DNA of 15,759 nt from DASSKF01 sp035690725 (GTDB lineage: Bacteria; Actinomycetota; Actinomycetes; Actinomycetales; Dermatophilaceae): the NCBI GenBank assembly GCA_035690725.1, contig DASSKF010000170.1, positions 1 through 15,759 of the forward strand, in the 5' to 3' direction. The translations under genes and the position numbers were made by a program. Shown here piece after piece: positions 1 to 6,315 of this stretch (positions are counted from its first letter, which is position 1; every line of letters starts with the position of its first letter). The notes under the pieces were generated by a model. That model searched no databases. It had not been told where the DNA came from and saw nothing but the letters and a program-made list of their open reading frames with translations.

Positions 1-1
1 C

Positions 2-889
2 CGGGTGCGCGAGTCGACGCTGCGCCTCGCGGAGGGCATCGGCGTGCGCGGCCTGATGAACGTGCAGTTCGCCCTGGCCCAGGACGTCCTCTACGTCCTC
101 GAGGCCAACCCGCGGGCGAGCCGCACGGTGCCGTTCGTGTCGAAGGCGACCGGCGTCCCGCTCGCCAGCGCGGCCGCCCGCGTCATGCTCGGCGCGACGG
201 TCGCCGACCTCCGCGCCGAGGGGATGCTGCCGCCCGAGGGGGACGGCAGCGTCCTGCCGGCGTCGGCCCACGTGTCGGTCAAGGAGGCGGTGCTGCCGTT
301 CAAGCGGTTCCGCACCGTGGGCGGCCAGGTCGTCGACAGCCTCCTCGGCCCCGAGATGCGCTCGACCGGCGAGGTCATGGGCATCGACCGCGACTTCGGT
401 GCCGCATTCGCCAAGAGCCAGCTCGCCATCAGCGGGCTGCCGCTCTCCGGCACGGTCTTCGTCTCGGTCGCCAACCGGGACAAGCGCGCGATGATCTTCC
501 CGGTCAAGCGGCTCGTCGACCTGGGCTTCACCCTCCTCGCGACCGCCGGCACGGCAGATGTGCTGCGGCGCAACGGGATCGACGCCGAGGTGGTGCGCAA
601 GCACAGCCAGGGGCGCGGTCCGGACGGTGAGCCGACGATCGTGGACCGGATCAGCTCCGGCGACATCGCGATGGTCGTCAACACCCCCTCGGGGCGGGAC
701 GCCCGCGCCGACGGCTACGCGATCCGGGCCGCGACCACCAGCCTGGACCGCCCGATCATCACCACCGTCCAGCAGCTCGGGGCGGCGGTGCAGGGGATCG
801 AGGCGCGCCTGGCCGGGCCGCTGGACGTGACGTCGCTGCAGGCGCACACCGCCGGCCTGAACCTCCACGGGGCCGGCGCCGCGTCGTGA
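2..889 (+). CDS. carB: Carbamoyl-phosphate synthase large subunit, C-terminal part (5' end outside window)
   Basis: CarB makes carbamoyl phosphate from bicarbonate, ammonia released by CarA, and two ATP, feeding pyrimidine and arginine synthesis in the cytoplasm. The fragment opens in the second ATP-grasp half, where LEANPRASRTVPFVSKATG (about residues 33-51 of the fragment) is the family signature. A linker follows, and then an MGS-like allosteric domain (about residues 148-266) with VSVANRDKR, the FPVKRLVDLGF turn, TAGTADVLR and the VVNTPSGR phosphate-site motif. This domain is where UMP and ornithine act in well-studied CarB proteins. The frame is open from base 2, so the gene is cut by the window edge and not broken. 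Its TGA overlaps the GTG of the next gene (GTGA, 886-889), which suggests translational coupling. Identification is near certain. Confidence 0.97.
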   Translation, partial: RVRESTLRLAEGIGVRGLMNVQFALAQDVLYVLEANPRASRTVPFVSKATGVPLASAAARVMLGATVADLRAEGMLPPEGDGSVLPASAHVSVKEAVLPFKRFRTVGGQVVDSLLGPEMRSTGEVMGIDRDFGAAFAKSQLAISGLPLSGTVFVSVANRDKRAMIFPVKRLVDLGFTLLATAGTADVLRRNGIDAEVVRKHSQGRGPDGEPTIVDRISSGDIAMVVNTPSGRDARADGYAIRAATTSLDRPIITTVQQLGAAVQGIEARLAGPLDVTSLQAHTAGLNLHGAGAAS

Positions 890-1734
890 CCGGCCGGCCG
901 GCCCGGGCCGAGGTCGAGGTCGTCGCCACGAGGGCACAGGGCGCGCACCAGCAGCTGACCCTGCTGGCCCCACAGGTGGCCGACGCGGCCCGACCGGGCC
1001 AGTTCGTGGCCGTGCGGATCGGCGGTCCGACGTCGGCGCAGCTGCTGCCGCGCCACCTGTTCGTGCAGCGGGTGAACCCCAGCGCGTCCTACGGCGGCAC
1101 GGTGGACGTGCGCGTCGCCCGTCGTGGTGTCGGCACCGGCTGGCTCGCCGACCTGCCGGTCCATGCCCGGGTGCCGGTGGTGGGGCCGCTCGGGCGTCCC
1201 TTCCCGCTGCCGCGGGACCCTGCGCCCTGCGTGCTCGTCGGCGAGGGGTGGGGCGCCTCGCCGCTGCCGTGGCTGGCCACCGTGCTGCGTGAGCGCGGGT
1301 GCCCGGTCGGGCTGGTGCTGCTCGGGGAGGGCGACGACGACTCTCCCGGTGCCCTGGAGGCTCGCCGTGCCGGCGTGCGCGTCCACCCGGCCGGCACCGC
1401 CGACGCCGTCGAGGCGCTCGACTCCGCCGCTCGCGAGCTGGACGCGGCCGTCGCCTACGTCAGCACCAGCAGCCTGCCGTCCGCCCGTTCGCTGGCCGGG
1501 CACCTGACCGACCGCGGCCTCGCGACCCAGGTGGTGCTGCCCGTCCCGATGCCGTGCGGGACGGGGCTGTGCGGCCGGTGCTCCGTCGCGGTCTCCGACT
1601 CCGGGGGCGCGCCCCGCCGCGTTCGCGCGTGCGTCGAGGGGCCGGTGCTGCCGGGCAGCCGCGTCACGTGGCGCGAGCTCGAGGACGGCGGGGTCGTCCC
1701 CGTTGCCACCACCTCCGACGGGGCCGTGTCGTGA
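886..1734 (+). CDS. pyrK: PyrK-like dihydroorotate dehydrogenase electron transfer subunit, divergent
   Basis: PyrK is the FAD and 2Fe-2S subunit that passes electrons from class 1B PyrD to NAD+. The protein is 282 residues, close to the family's usual length of about 250-280. An N-terminal flavin barrel (about 8-105) contains GVGTGWLADL and VVGPLGRPFPL. A nucleotide-binding region (about 112-215) opens with LVGEGWGASPLPWLA, a weakened form of the usual GGGxGxAP loop. The C-terminus carries Cys224, Cys229, Cys232 and Cys249, the C-x4-C-x2-C-x16-C spacing expected for the 2Fe-2S cluster. The RPFS-type FAD motif is not intact: the aligned stretch reads RHLFV (56-60). The gene overlaps carB and pyrD by four bases each (GTGA). 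Fold and context are clear. Whether it still serves dihydroorotate oxidation is doubtful because its PyrD partner is altered. Confidence 0.85.
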   Translation: MTGRPARAEVEVVATRAQGAHQQLTLLAPQVADAARPGQFVAVRIGGPTSAQLLPRHLFVQRVNPSASYGGTVDVRVARRGVGTGWLADLPVHARVPVVGPLGRPFPLPRDPAPCVLVGEGWGASPLPWLATVLRERGCPVGLVLLGEGDDDSPGALEARRAGVRVHPAGTADAVEALDSAARELDAAVAYVSTSSLPSARSLAGHLTDRGLATQVVLPVPMPCGTGLCGRCSVAVSDSGGAPRRVRACVEGPVLPGSRVTWRELEDGGVVPVATTSDGAVS

Positions 1735-2690
1735 CCGTCGACCTGAGCACCTCCCTGGGCGGTGCGCGGCTGCCCGCCGCCGTCCTGGCCGCCTCCGGGT
1801 GCGGCGGCACCGGCCGCGAGCTCGCCCGCTTCGTGGAGCCGGCCTCCCTCGGCGCCCTCGTGACGCCCTCCCTCACGAGCCGACCGCAGCCCGCCCTCCC
1901 GGGCCCCCGGCTGGCGGAGACGCCCGGTGGTGTCGTCGTGGCCCCCGGCGCGCCGAACACCGGCGCCGACCGGTTCGCCGCTGACGAGCTGCCCTGGCTG
2001 CACGAGCGCCGGTGCCGGGTCGTCGTCTCCGCCACCGGTTCGACGCAGGGCGAGTTCGCCGACGTCGCCGCCCGGGTGCGTGCCTCCACCGGGTTCCCGG
2101 CGGTCGTGGGCGTGGAGCTCGACCTGGTCGCGTCTGCCCCCGAGGCAGCGGGCCGGCCCTTCGGCAGCGACCCGGTCCTCGCCGGCAAGGTGGTCGCGCT
2201 CGTCCGCGAGCGGCTACCACGCGACGTGCCCGTGGTGCCGAAGCTGGCCGGCTCGCCCCCCGGCCTCGTCGACGTGGCACGTGCCTGCCTCAAGGGGGGT
2301 GCCGAGGCGCTCACCGTGACCCCGGCGATCGTGGCCGACGTGCCGGGCCCTGGCCCCGCCGGGCCCGTGGGGGACGTGGCGGGGACGCTGTGCGGACCGG
2401 CCGTCCTGCCGGCCACCGCCCACGGCGTGCGTCGCCTGCACCGGGCGATGGCGGACGGGCGGCTGCGCACCGTTCCGGTCCTCGCGAGCGGGGGAGTGTC
2501 GACCGGCGCCGACGCGTTCCGGCTCGTCCTGGCCGGTGCGAGCGGCGTGCAGGTCGGCACCGCACTGCTCGCCGACCCCCGGGCCGTGCAGACGGTCCAG
2601 GCCGGCCTGGCCGACCTGCTGCAGCGGCACGGCTTCACCCGGCTCCGCGACGCCGTCGGGGCCGCCCACCACCAGGACAGGAGCCGCTGA
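1731..2690 (+). CDS. pyrD: PyrD-like class 1B dihydroorotate dehydrogenase homologue with altered active site
   Basis: This is a 319-residue TIM-barrel flavoprotein starting at the GTG of the GTGA overlap with pyrK. Class 1B PyrD oxidises dihydroorotate to orotate using FMN and PyrK. The match to the family is clear over the whole length: LAASGCGGTGRE (19-30), LGALVTPSLTSRPQP (40-54), RLAETPGG (60-67), FGSDPVLAGKVVALVRE (144-160), ASGGVSTGADAF (252-263) and GASGVQVGTALL (269-280). The last two bind the FMN phosphate. Substrate-side residues differ. The TKS(I/V)T lysine is Pro46. The NxSCPN motif (catalytic Cys plus two Asn) reads DLVASA (131-136). The NAxGLxN first Asn is Val70, and the Asn of the INT motif aligns with Pro198. 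Lys171 of the VKL motif is kept. It may be a non-catalytic or repurposed paralogue, with the working PyrD encoded elsewhere. Homology is sure; activity as PyrD is not. Confidence 0.85.
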   Translation: MTVDLSTSLGGARLPAAVLAASGCGGTGRELARFVEPASLGALVTPSLTSRPQPALPGPRLAETPGGVVVAPGAPNTGADRFAADELPWLHERRCRVVVSATGSTQGEFADVAARVRASTGFPAVVGVELDLVASAPEAAGRPFGSDPVLAGKVVALVRERLPRDVPVVPKLAGSPPGLVDVARACLKGGAEALTVTPAIVADVPGPGPAGPVGDVAGTLCGPAVLPATAHGVRRLHRAMADGRLRTVPVLASGGVSTGADAFRLVLAGASGVQVGTALLADPRAVQTVQAGLADLLQRHGFTRLRDAVGAAHHQDRSR

Positions 2691-3541
2691 TGGAGCCCTT
2701 CGGGCGACGGCTGCGCGCCGCGATGGACACCCACGGACCGTTGTGCGTCGGCATCGACCCCCACCCCGGGCTGCTCGAGCGCTGGGGGCTGGACCCCGAC
2801 CCGCACGGGCTCGCCCGCTTCGCCGACACCTGCGTCGAGGCGCTCGCCGGCCACGTCGCCGTCGTCAAACCACAGAGCGCCTTCTTCGAGCAGCACGGCG
2901 CCGCAGGGACCGCCGTGCTCGAGCGGACCCTCACCGCCCTGCGCGAGGCCGGCACCCTGTCGCTGCTCGACGTCAAGCGCGGCGACATCGGCTCCACGAT
3001 GGACGCCTACGCCCACGCCTACCTCGCCGACGACGCCCCGATGCGTGCCGACGCGATCACCCTCAGCCCCTACCTGGGCTACGGCTCGCTGCGTCCGGCG
3101 GTGGAGCTCGCCCGGTCGACCGGACGCGGCGTGTTCGTGCTGGCCCTCACCTCCAACCCGGACGGGCCGGTCGTCCAGCACGCGCACGCCGACGGCGGCA
3201 GCGTCGCCGGGACGGTGCTGGAGGGTGCGCGCGCCGACAACGCGGACGCCGCCGACCTCGGGCACGTCGGGCTCGTCGTGGGGGCGACCGTGGGGACGGC
3301 GGTCGCCGACCTCGGCCTCGACCTCGCCGGCAGCCGCGCCCCGCTGCTCGCGCCCGGGCTGGGGGCCCAGGGCGGCACGGCCGGGGACCTGCGGGCGGCC
3401 TTCGGCAGCGCCACCTCCCAGGTGCTCGCCAGCGCCTCCCGGTCGGTCCTGGGGACCGGCCCGGACGTCGCGCGGCTGCGCGCGGCGGCCCGCCGGGTGG
3501 CCGACGAGCTCGCGTCGACGCTGGCCGTTCCCCTGCCGTGA
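2690..3541 (+). CDS. pyrF: Orotidine 5'-phosphate decarboxylase
   Basis: PyrF removes the carboxylate of orotidine 5'-phosphate to give UMP, the last step of pyrimidine synthesis. The 283-residue length fits the longer type-2 family found in actinobacteria. Visible motifs are CVGIDPHP (19-26), VVKPQSAFFEQHG (58-70, with Lys60) and LLDVKRGDIGSTM (92-104), which holds the catalytic charge network Asp94, Lys96 and Asp99. LTSNPDG (153-159) follows, and LLAPGLGAQGG near the C-terminus forms the phosphate-gripping loop. The ATG at 2690 shares one base with the pyrD TGA, so translation is probably coupled. It closes the pyrimidine operon: a promoter-like sequence and a separate gene follow. Confidence 0.96.
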   Translation: MEPFGRRLRAAMDTHGPLCVGIDPHPGLLERWGLDPDPHGLARFADTCVEALAGHVAVVKPQSAFFEQHGAAGTAVLERTLTALREAGTLSLLDVKRGDIGSTMDAYAHAYLADDAPMRADAITLSPYLGYGSLRPAVELARSTGRGVFVLALTSNPDGPVVQHAHADGGSVAGTVLEGARADNADAADLGHVGLVVGATVGTAVADLGLDLAGSRAPLLAPGLGAQGGTAGDLRAAFGSATSQVLASASRSVLGTGPDVARLRAAARRVADELASTLAVPLP

Positions 3542-3559
3542 GGATCGCCGGGGGTCTCG

Positions 3560-3589
3560 TTGCCACCCGCCGGGAGGACTCGCTAGGTT
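3560..3589 (+). promoter_or_regulatory. Promoter candidate for mihF: TTGCCA, 18 bp, TAGGTT
   Basis: The gap after pyrF contains TTGCCA (3560-3565), an 18-base spacer and TAGGTT (3584-3589). This is a good fit to an actinobacterial housekeeping sigma factor promoter (TTGNCA, TANNNT). The predicted start lies near 3596-3598, giving mihF a leader of about 70 bases and separating it from the pyrimidine operon. It is the most complete promoter candidate in the window, because both boxes are present. A second TANNNT match, TAGCCT (3609-3614), has no convincing -35 box. Confidence 0.6.
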
Positions 3590-3597
3590 CTCGACCA

Positions 3598-3654
3598 ATG
3601 CCGGCACGTAGCCTGACTGCTCGCGGCACAGTCCGCGCAGCACCCACCCCGTGA
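3598..3654 (+). CDS. Possible 18-residue leaderless upstream ORF before mihF
   Basis: ATG at 3598 opens an 18-codon frame, MPARSLTARGTVRAAPTP, closed by TGA at 3652-3654. The ATG lies eight bases after the TAGGTT -10 box and has no Shine-Dalgarno sequence, as expected if transcription starts at or next to the ATG. The stop codon overlaps the GAGGAG ribosome site of mihF (3653-3658), so ribosomes finishing this ORF would sit on that site. The peptide has three arginines and ends in an Ala-Pro rich tail; I do not recognise it. In DNA this GC-rich, open frames occur often by chance, so this is a hypothesis from position and not from coding signal. Confidence 0.35.
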   Translation: MPARSLTARGTVRAAPTP

Positions 3655-3665
3655 GGAGACCGACC

Positions 3666-3983
3666 GTGGCCCTACCCCCGCTGACACCGGAGCAACGTGC
3701 CCAGGCGCTGGCCAAGGCAGCGGACGCACGGCGGCAGCGGGCAGCGGTCAAGAACCGGCTGAAGTACGCCCAGGGCTCGCTCAAGGAGGTCATCGCCGAC
3801 GGCAAGCACGACGAGGTCATCGGCAAGATGAAGGTCTCCGCGCTGCTGGAGTCGATGCCGGGGGTCGGCCGGGTCCGGGCCCGCCAGATCATGGAGGAGG
3901 TCGGCATCTCCGAGAGCCGGCGGGTGCGCGGCCTGGGCAGCAACCAGGCGGCCGCGCTGCTGGCCCGCTTCGAGCAGTCCTGA
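3666..3983 (+). CDS. mihF: Integration host factor, actinobacterial type (mIHF)
   Basis: mIHF is an actinobacterial nucleoid-associated DNA-binding protein, unrelated to the IHF of proteobacteria and essential in mycobacteria. From GTG 3666 the protein is 105 residues, the same length I recall for mycobacterial mIHF. It has a long charged N-terminal helix region (about 8-50), then KMKVSALLESMPGVGRVRARQIMEEVGI (split here as KMKVSALLESMP at 54-65 and GVGRVRARQIMEEVGI at 66-81). This is a helix-hairpin-helix-like DNA-binding segment. RRVRGLGSNQ (85-94) follows near the C-terminus. GTG 3666 is preferred over GTG 3651 because GAGGAG (3653-3658) sits seven bases upstream and the resulting N-terminus (ALPPLT) matches the family. 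The neighbours gmk and rpoZ are the usual ones. Confidence 0.94.
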   Translation: MALPPLTPEQRAQALAKAADARRQRAAVKNRLKYAQGSLKEVIADGKHDEVIGKMKVSALLESMPGVGRVRARQIMEEVGISESRRVRGLGSNQAAALLARFEQS

Positions 3984-4032
3984 CCGCGGACGCCTCGCGT
4001 CGCCCACCCGTCCCACCCCAGGAAGCGCCGGT

Positions 4033-4629
4033 ATGCCGTCCCCCTCCCGACTCGTGGTCCTCGCCGGGCCGACGGCGGTCGGCAAGGGCACGGTCGCGGC
4101 GTGCGTGCGGGAGAACTTCCCGGACGTCTGGCTGTCGGTCTCGATGACCACCCGCCGGCCCCGGCCGGGGGAGGTCGAGGGGGTGCACTACCACTTCGTC
4201 TCCGACGCCGAGTTCGAGCGGCTGCGGGAGGAGGGGGAGTTCCTCGAGTGGGCGGTGGTGCACGGCCGGGCGAAGTACGGCACGCCGCGCACGCCGGTGC
4301 TGGAGGCTCTCGCGGCCGGGCGCAAGGCGCTGCTGGAGATCGACCTGCAGGGGGCCCGGCAGGTGCGTGAGCGGATGCCGCAGGCCCTGTTCGTCTTCCT
4401 CGAGCCGCCCAGCTGGGAGGAGCTGGTGCGACGGCTGGTGGGGCGGGGCACCGAGTCACCGGAGGAGCAGGCCGTCCGGCTGGCGACGGCACGGACGGAG
4501 CTGGAGGCGCGCGCGGAGTTCGACGTGGCGGTCGTGAACGACGACGTTCGGCGTGCGAGCGAAGAACTCGTATCATTGATGGAGCACGGGCCCACGCACG
4601 CCGACCGGGCCCCCCGCGCTCGGTCCTGA
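4033..4629 (+). CDS. gmk: Guanylate kinase
   Basis: Gmk phosphorylates GMP to GDP with ATP. The 198-residue protein begins with the P-loop GPTAVGKGT (12-20). The GMP-binding motif SMTTRRPRPGE (37-47) and the following HYHF stretch (52-55) come next. EFLEWAVVHGRAKYGTP (69-85) and EIDLQGA (102-108) complete the kinase core. The ATG at 4033 is supported by AGGAAG (4020-4025) seven bases upstream. It lies 49 bases after mihF and 73 before rpoZ, the usual actinobacterial order. The last about 20 residues after EELVSLMEH are a low-complexity tail. The 3' end of the gene includes an unusually AT-rich patch that may carry a promoter for rpoZ. Confidence 0.96.
   Translation: MPSPSRLVVLAGPTAVGKGTVAACVRENFPDVWLSVSMTTRRPRPGEVEGVHYHFVSDAEFERLREEGEFLEWAVVHGRAKYGTPRTPVLEALAAGRKALLEIDLQGARQVRERMPQALFVFLEPPSWEELVRRLVGRGTESPEEQAVRLATARTELEARAEFDVAVVNDDVRRASEELVSLMEHGPTHADRAPRARS
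4547..4576 (+). promoter_or_regulatory. Possible rpoZ promoter inside the 3' end of gmk
   Basis: TATCAT (4571-4576) is a good TANNNT -10 box, and TTCGGC lies 18 bases upstream (4547-4552) as a weak -35 box. The surrounding sequence, about 4566-4582, is the most AT-rich patch in the region although it is coding. A start near 4583 would give rpoZ a leader of about 120 bases. This rests on sequence alone. Confidence 0.35.
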
Positions 4630-4702
4630 CGCCACGGCGCGCAGGCACCGGCCTGACCGGCGAGATCGCACACGAGACGACAACCGACGAGACGGAGAAC
4701 GC

Positions 4703-4966
4703 ATGTCCGGCACGAAGGCCAACCCCGAGGGCATCACCAACCCGCCGATCGACGAGCTGCTCGAGGCCGCCGACTCCAAGTACGCCCTGGTGATCTACTC
4801 GGCGAAGCGCGCGCGCCAGATCAACGCCTACTACGCGCAGCTGTCCGAGGGCCTGCTGGAGTACGTCGGCCCGCTGGTCGACAGCCAGGTCAACGACAAG
4901 CCGCTGTCCATCGCGCTGCGCGAGATCAACCAGGGCAAGCTGACCAGCGAGCCGATCGAGGCCTGA
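4703..4966 (+). CDS. rpoZ: DNA-directed RNA polymerase omega subunit
   Basis: Omega helps fold and hold the beta-prime subunit in RNA polymerase. The 87-residue protein is typical in length for actinobacteria. Family features are NPPIDELLE (13-21), the conserved core SKYALVIYSAKRARQINAYY (25-44) and a C-terminal PLSIALREINQGKL segment (67-80). ATG 4703 is preceded by GGAG (4694-4697) at five bases' spacing. It sits between gmk and coaBC, a standard arrangement. Its TGA overlaps the GAGGG that serves as ribosome site for coaBC, so the two are probably co-translated. Confidence 0.96.
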   Translation: MSGTKANPEGITNPPIDELLEAADSKYALVIYSAKRARQINAYYAQLSEGLLEYVGPLVDSQVNDKPLSIALREINQGKLTSEPIEA

Positions 4967-4976
4967 GGGCCGGCGC

Positions 4977-6251
4977 GTGCGCATCGTCCTCGGCGTCAGC
5001 GGCGGCATCGCGGCCTACAAGGCCTGCCAGCTGCTGCGGCTGTTCACCGAGGCGGGGCACGACGTCACGGTCGTGCCCACCCGGGCCGCCCTCGAGTTCG
5101 TGGGCGCCCCAACCTGGGCGGCCCTGTCCGGCAAGCCGGTCGCGACCGAGGTCTGGGAGGACGTGCACCGCGTCCCGCACGTCCGGCTGGGGCAGGAGGC
5201 CGACCTCGTCGTCGTCGCCCCGGCGACCGCGGACCTGCTCGCGCGGGCCGCGCACGGGCTCGCGGACGACCTGCTGACCAACACCCTGCTCACCGCCCGC
5301 TGCCCGGTGGTGCTCGCGCCGGCGATGCACACCGAGATGTGGACGCACCCGGCCACCCGCGCCAATGTCGCGACGCTGCGCGAGCGCGGCGTGCACGTCG
5401 TCGAGCCCGCTTCCGGCCGGCTCACCGGCGTCGACACCGGGCCCGGGCGGCTGCCCGAGCCGGAGCAGATCTACGCCGCCTGCCTGGACCTGTCCGCCGG
5501 CGACGGCCCGGGCGGCACCGGCGCGGCCGGGCCGCTGAGCGGTCGGCGGGTCGTCGTGACGGCGGGCGGCACCCGTGAGCCGCTGGACCCGGTGCGCTTC
5601 ATCGGCAACCGGTCCTCGGGCAAGCAGGGCGTCGCCCTCGCCCAGGTCGCCGCCCGCCGCGGTGCGCAGGTGACCCTGGTGGCGGCGAGTGTCGAGGTGC
5701 CGCTGCCGCCCGGCGTCGACGTCGTGCGCGTCGAGACGACGGTGCAGCTGCAGGAGGCGGTCGCCAAGGCCGCGGTCGACGCCGACGTGGTGGTCATGGC
5801 AGCCGCCCCCGGAGACTTCCGCGCCGCCCACTACGCGGACGCCAAGATCAAGAAGTCGCACCGTCCCGACGGGGGCCAGGCGGCACCGACGATCGAGCTC
5901 GCCACCAACCCCGACATCGTCCGCGGGCTGGTGGAGGCCCGGGGCGCCGAGCGGCGTCCCCTCATCGTCAGCTTCGCGGCCGAGACCGGTGACGCCCACG
6001 GCAGCGTGATGGACCACGCCCGGGCCAAGTTCGCCCGCAAGGGCAGTGACGTCCAGGTGGTCAACGAGGTGGGGGCCGGGCGTACCTTCGGCGCCGACGA
6101 GTCCACCGTGCACATCCTGGTCCGGGGCAGCGACGAGGTCGTCGAGGCGGGCCCCGCGAGCAAGGTGAGCATCGCCGGCACCGTGTGGGACGTCGTCCAG
6201 CAACGGCTGGGGTCACCGAGGGGCCCCTCGCGCGACGCCGACCGCGCGTAG
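4977..6251 (+). CDS. coaBC: Bifunctional phosphopantothenoylcysteine decarboxylase / phosphopantothenate-cysteine ligase
   Basis: CoaBC joins cysteine to 4'-phosphopantothenate using CTP (CoaB half), then decarboxylates the product (CoaC half), two steps of coenzyme A synthesis. The CoaC flavoprotein domain spans about 1-175: GVSGGIAAYKA (6-16), His67 in RVPHVRLG, VVAPATADLLARAAHG (79-94) and the PAMHTEMW substrate motif (115-122). The CoaB domain follows a Gly-rich linker: VTAGGTREPLDPVRFIGNRS (194-213), KIKK (290-293) and FAAETGD further on. The flap that carries a catalytic Cys in E. coli reads GRLTGVDTGPGRLPEP here, with Gly151 at the Cys position. I recall mycobacterial CoaBC having a similar flap. 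AAAPGDFR (275-282) replaces the commoner AAVADFR. The GTG start has GAGGG (4965-4969) seven bases upstream. The gene ends in TAG, which doubles as part of a -10 box. Confidence 0.95.
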   Translation: MRIVLGVSGGIAAYKACQLLRLFTEAGHDVTVVPTRAALEFVGAPTWAALSGKPVATEVWEDVHRVPHVRLGQEADLVVVAPATADLLARAAHGLADDLLTNTLLTARCPVVLAPAMHTEMWTHPATRANVATLRERGVHVVEPASGRLTGVDTGPGRLPEPEQIYAACLDLSAGDGPGGTGAAGPLSGRRVVVTAGGTREPLDPVRFIGNRSSGKQGVALAQVAARRGAQVTLVAASVEVPLPPGVDVVRVETTVQLQEAVAKAAVDADVVVMAAAPGDFRAAHYADAKIKKSHRPDGGQAAPTIELATNPDIVRGLVEARGAERRPLIVSFAAETGDAHGSVMDHARAKFARKGSDVQVVNEVGAGRTFGADESTVHILVRGSDEVVEAGPASKVSIAGTVWDVVQQRLGSPRGPSRDADRA

Positions 6252-6254
6252 ACT
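6249..6254 (+). promoter_or_regulatory. -10 box TAGACT for metK, overlapping the coaBC stop codon
   Basis: TAGACT fits the actinobacterial TANNNT consensus, and its first three bases are the coaBC stop. The predicted transcription start is near 6261, giving metK a leader of about 55 bases. I see no good -35 box 17-18 bases upstream, and no room for a SAM riboswitch in the 64-base gap. Confidence 0.45.
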
Positions 6255-6315
6255 CGCCGCAACCGACGGCCGGACTGCGCCGTCCCCGCCTGCCACCGGA
6301 GCTGAGGAGCACCAC

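Noticed and set aside
3651..3665. Upstream GTG 3651 as the mihF start
   Set aside because: It would place the Shine-Dalgarno GAGGAG inside the coding sequence and add five residues not found in the family. GTG 3666 has proper spacing and the usual N-terminus.
1664..5008. Long minus-strand open frame of about 1100 codons opposite pyrD to coaBC
   Set aside because: It mirrors the codon bias of the plus-strand genes, has a low-complexity Arg/Pro/Ala-rich translation with no recognisable domain, and crosses seven well-supported genes.
6252..6315. SAM riboswitch upstream of metK
   Set aside because: The gap is only 64 bases, holds a -10 box and a Shine-Dalgarno, and lacks SAM aptamer motifs.
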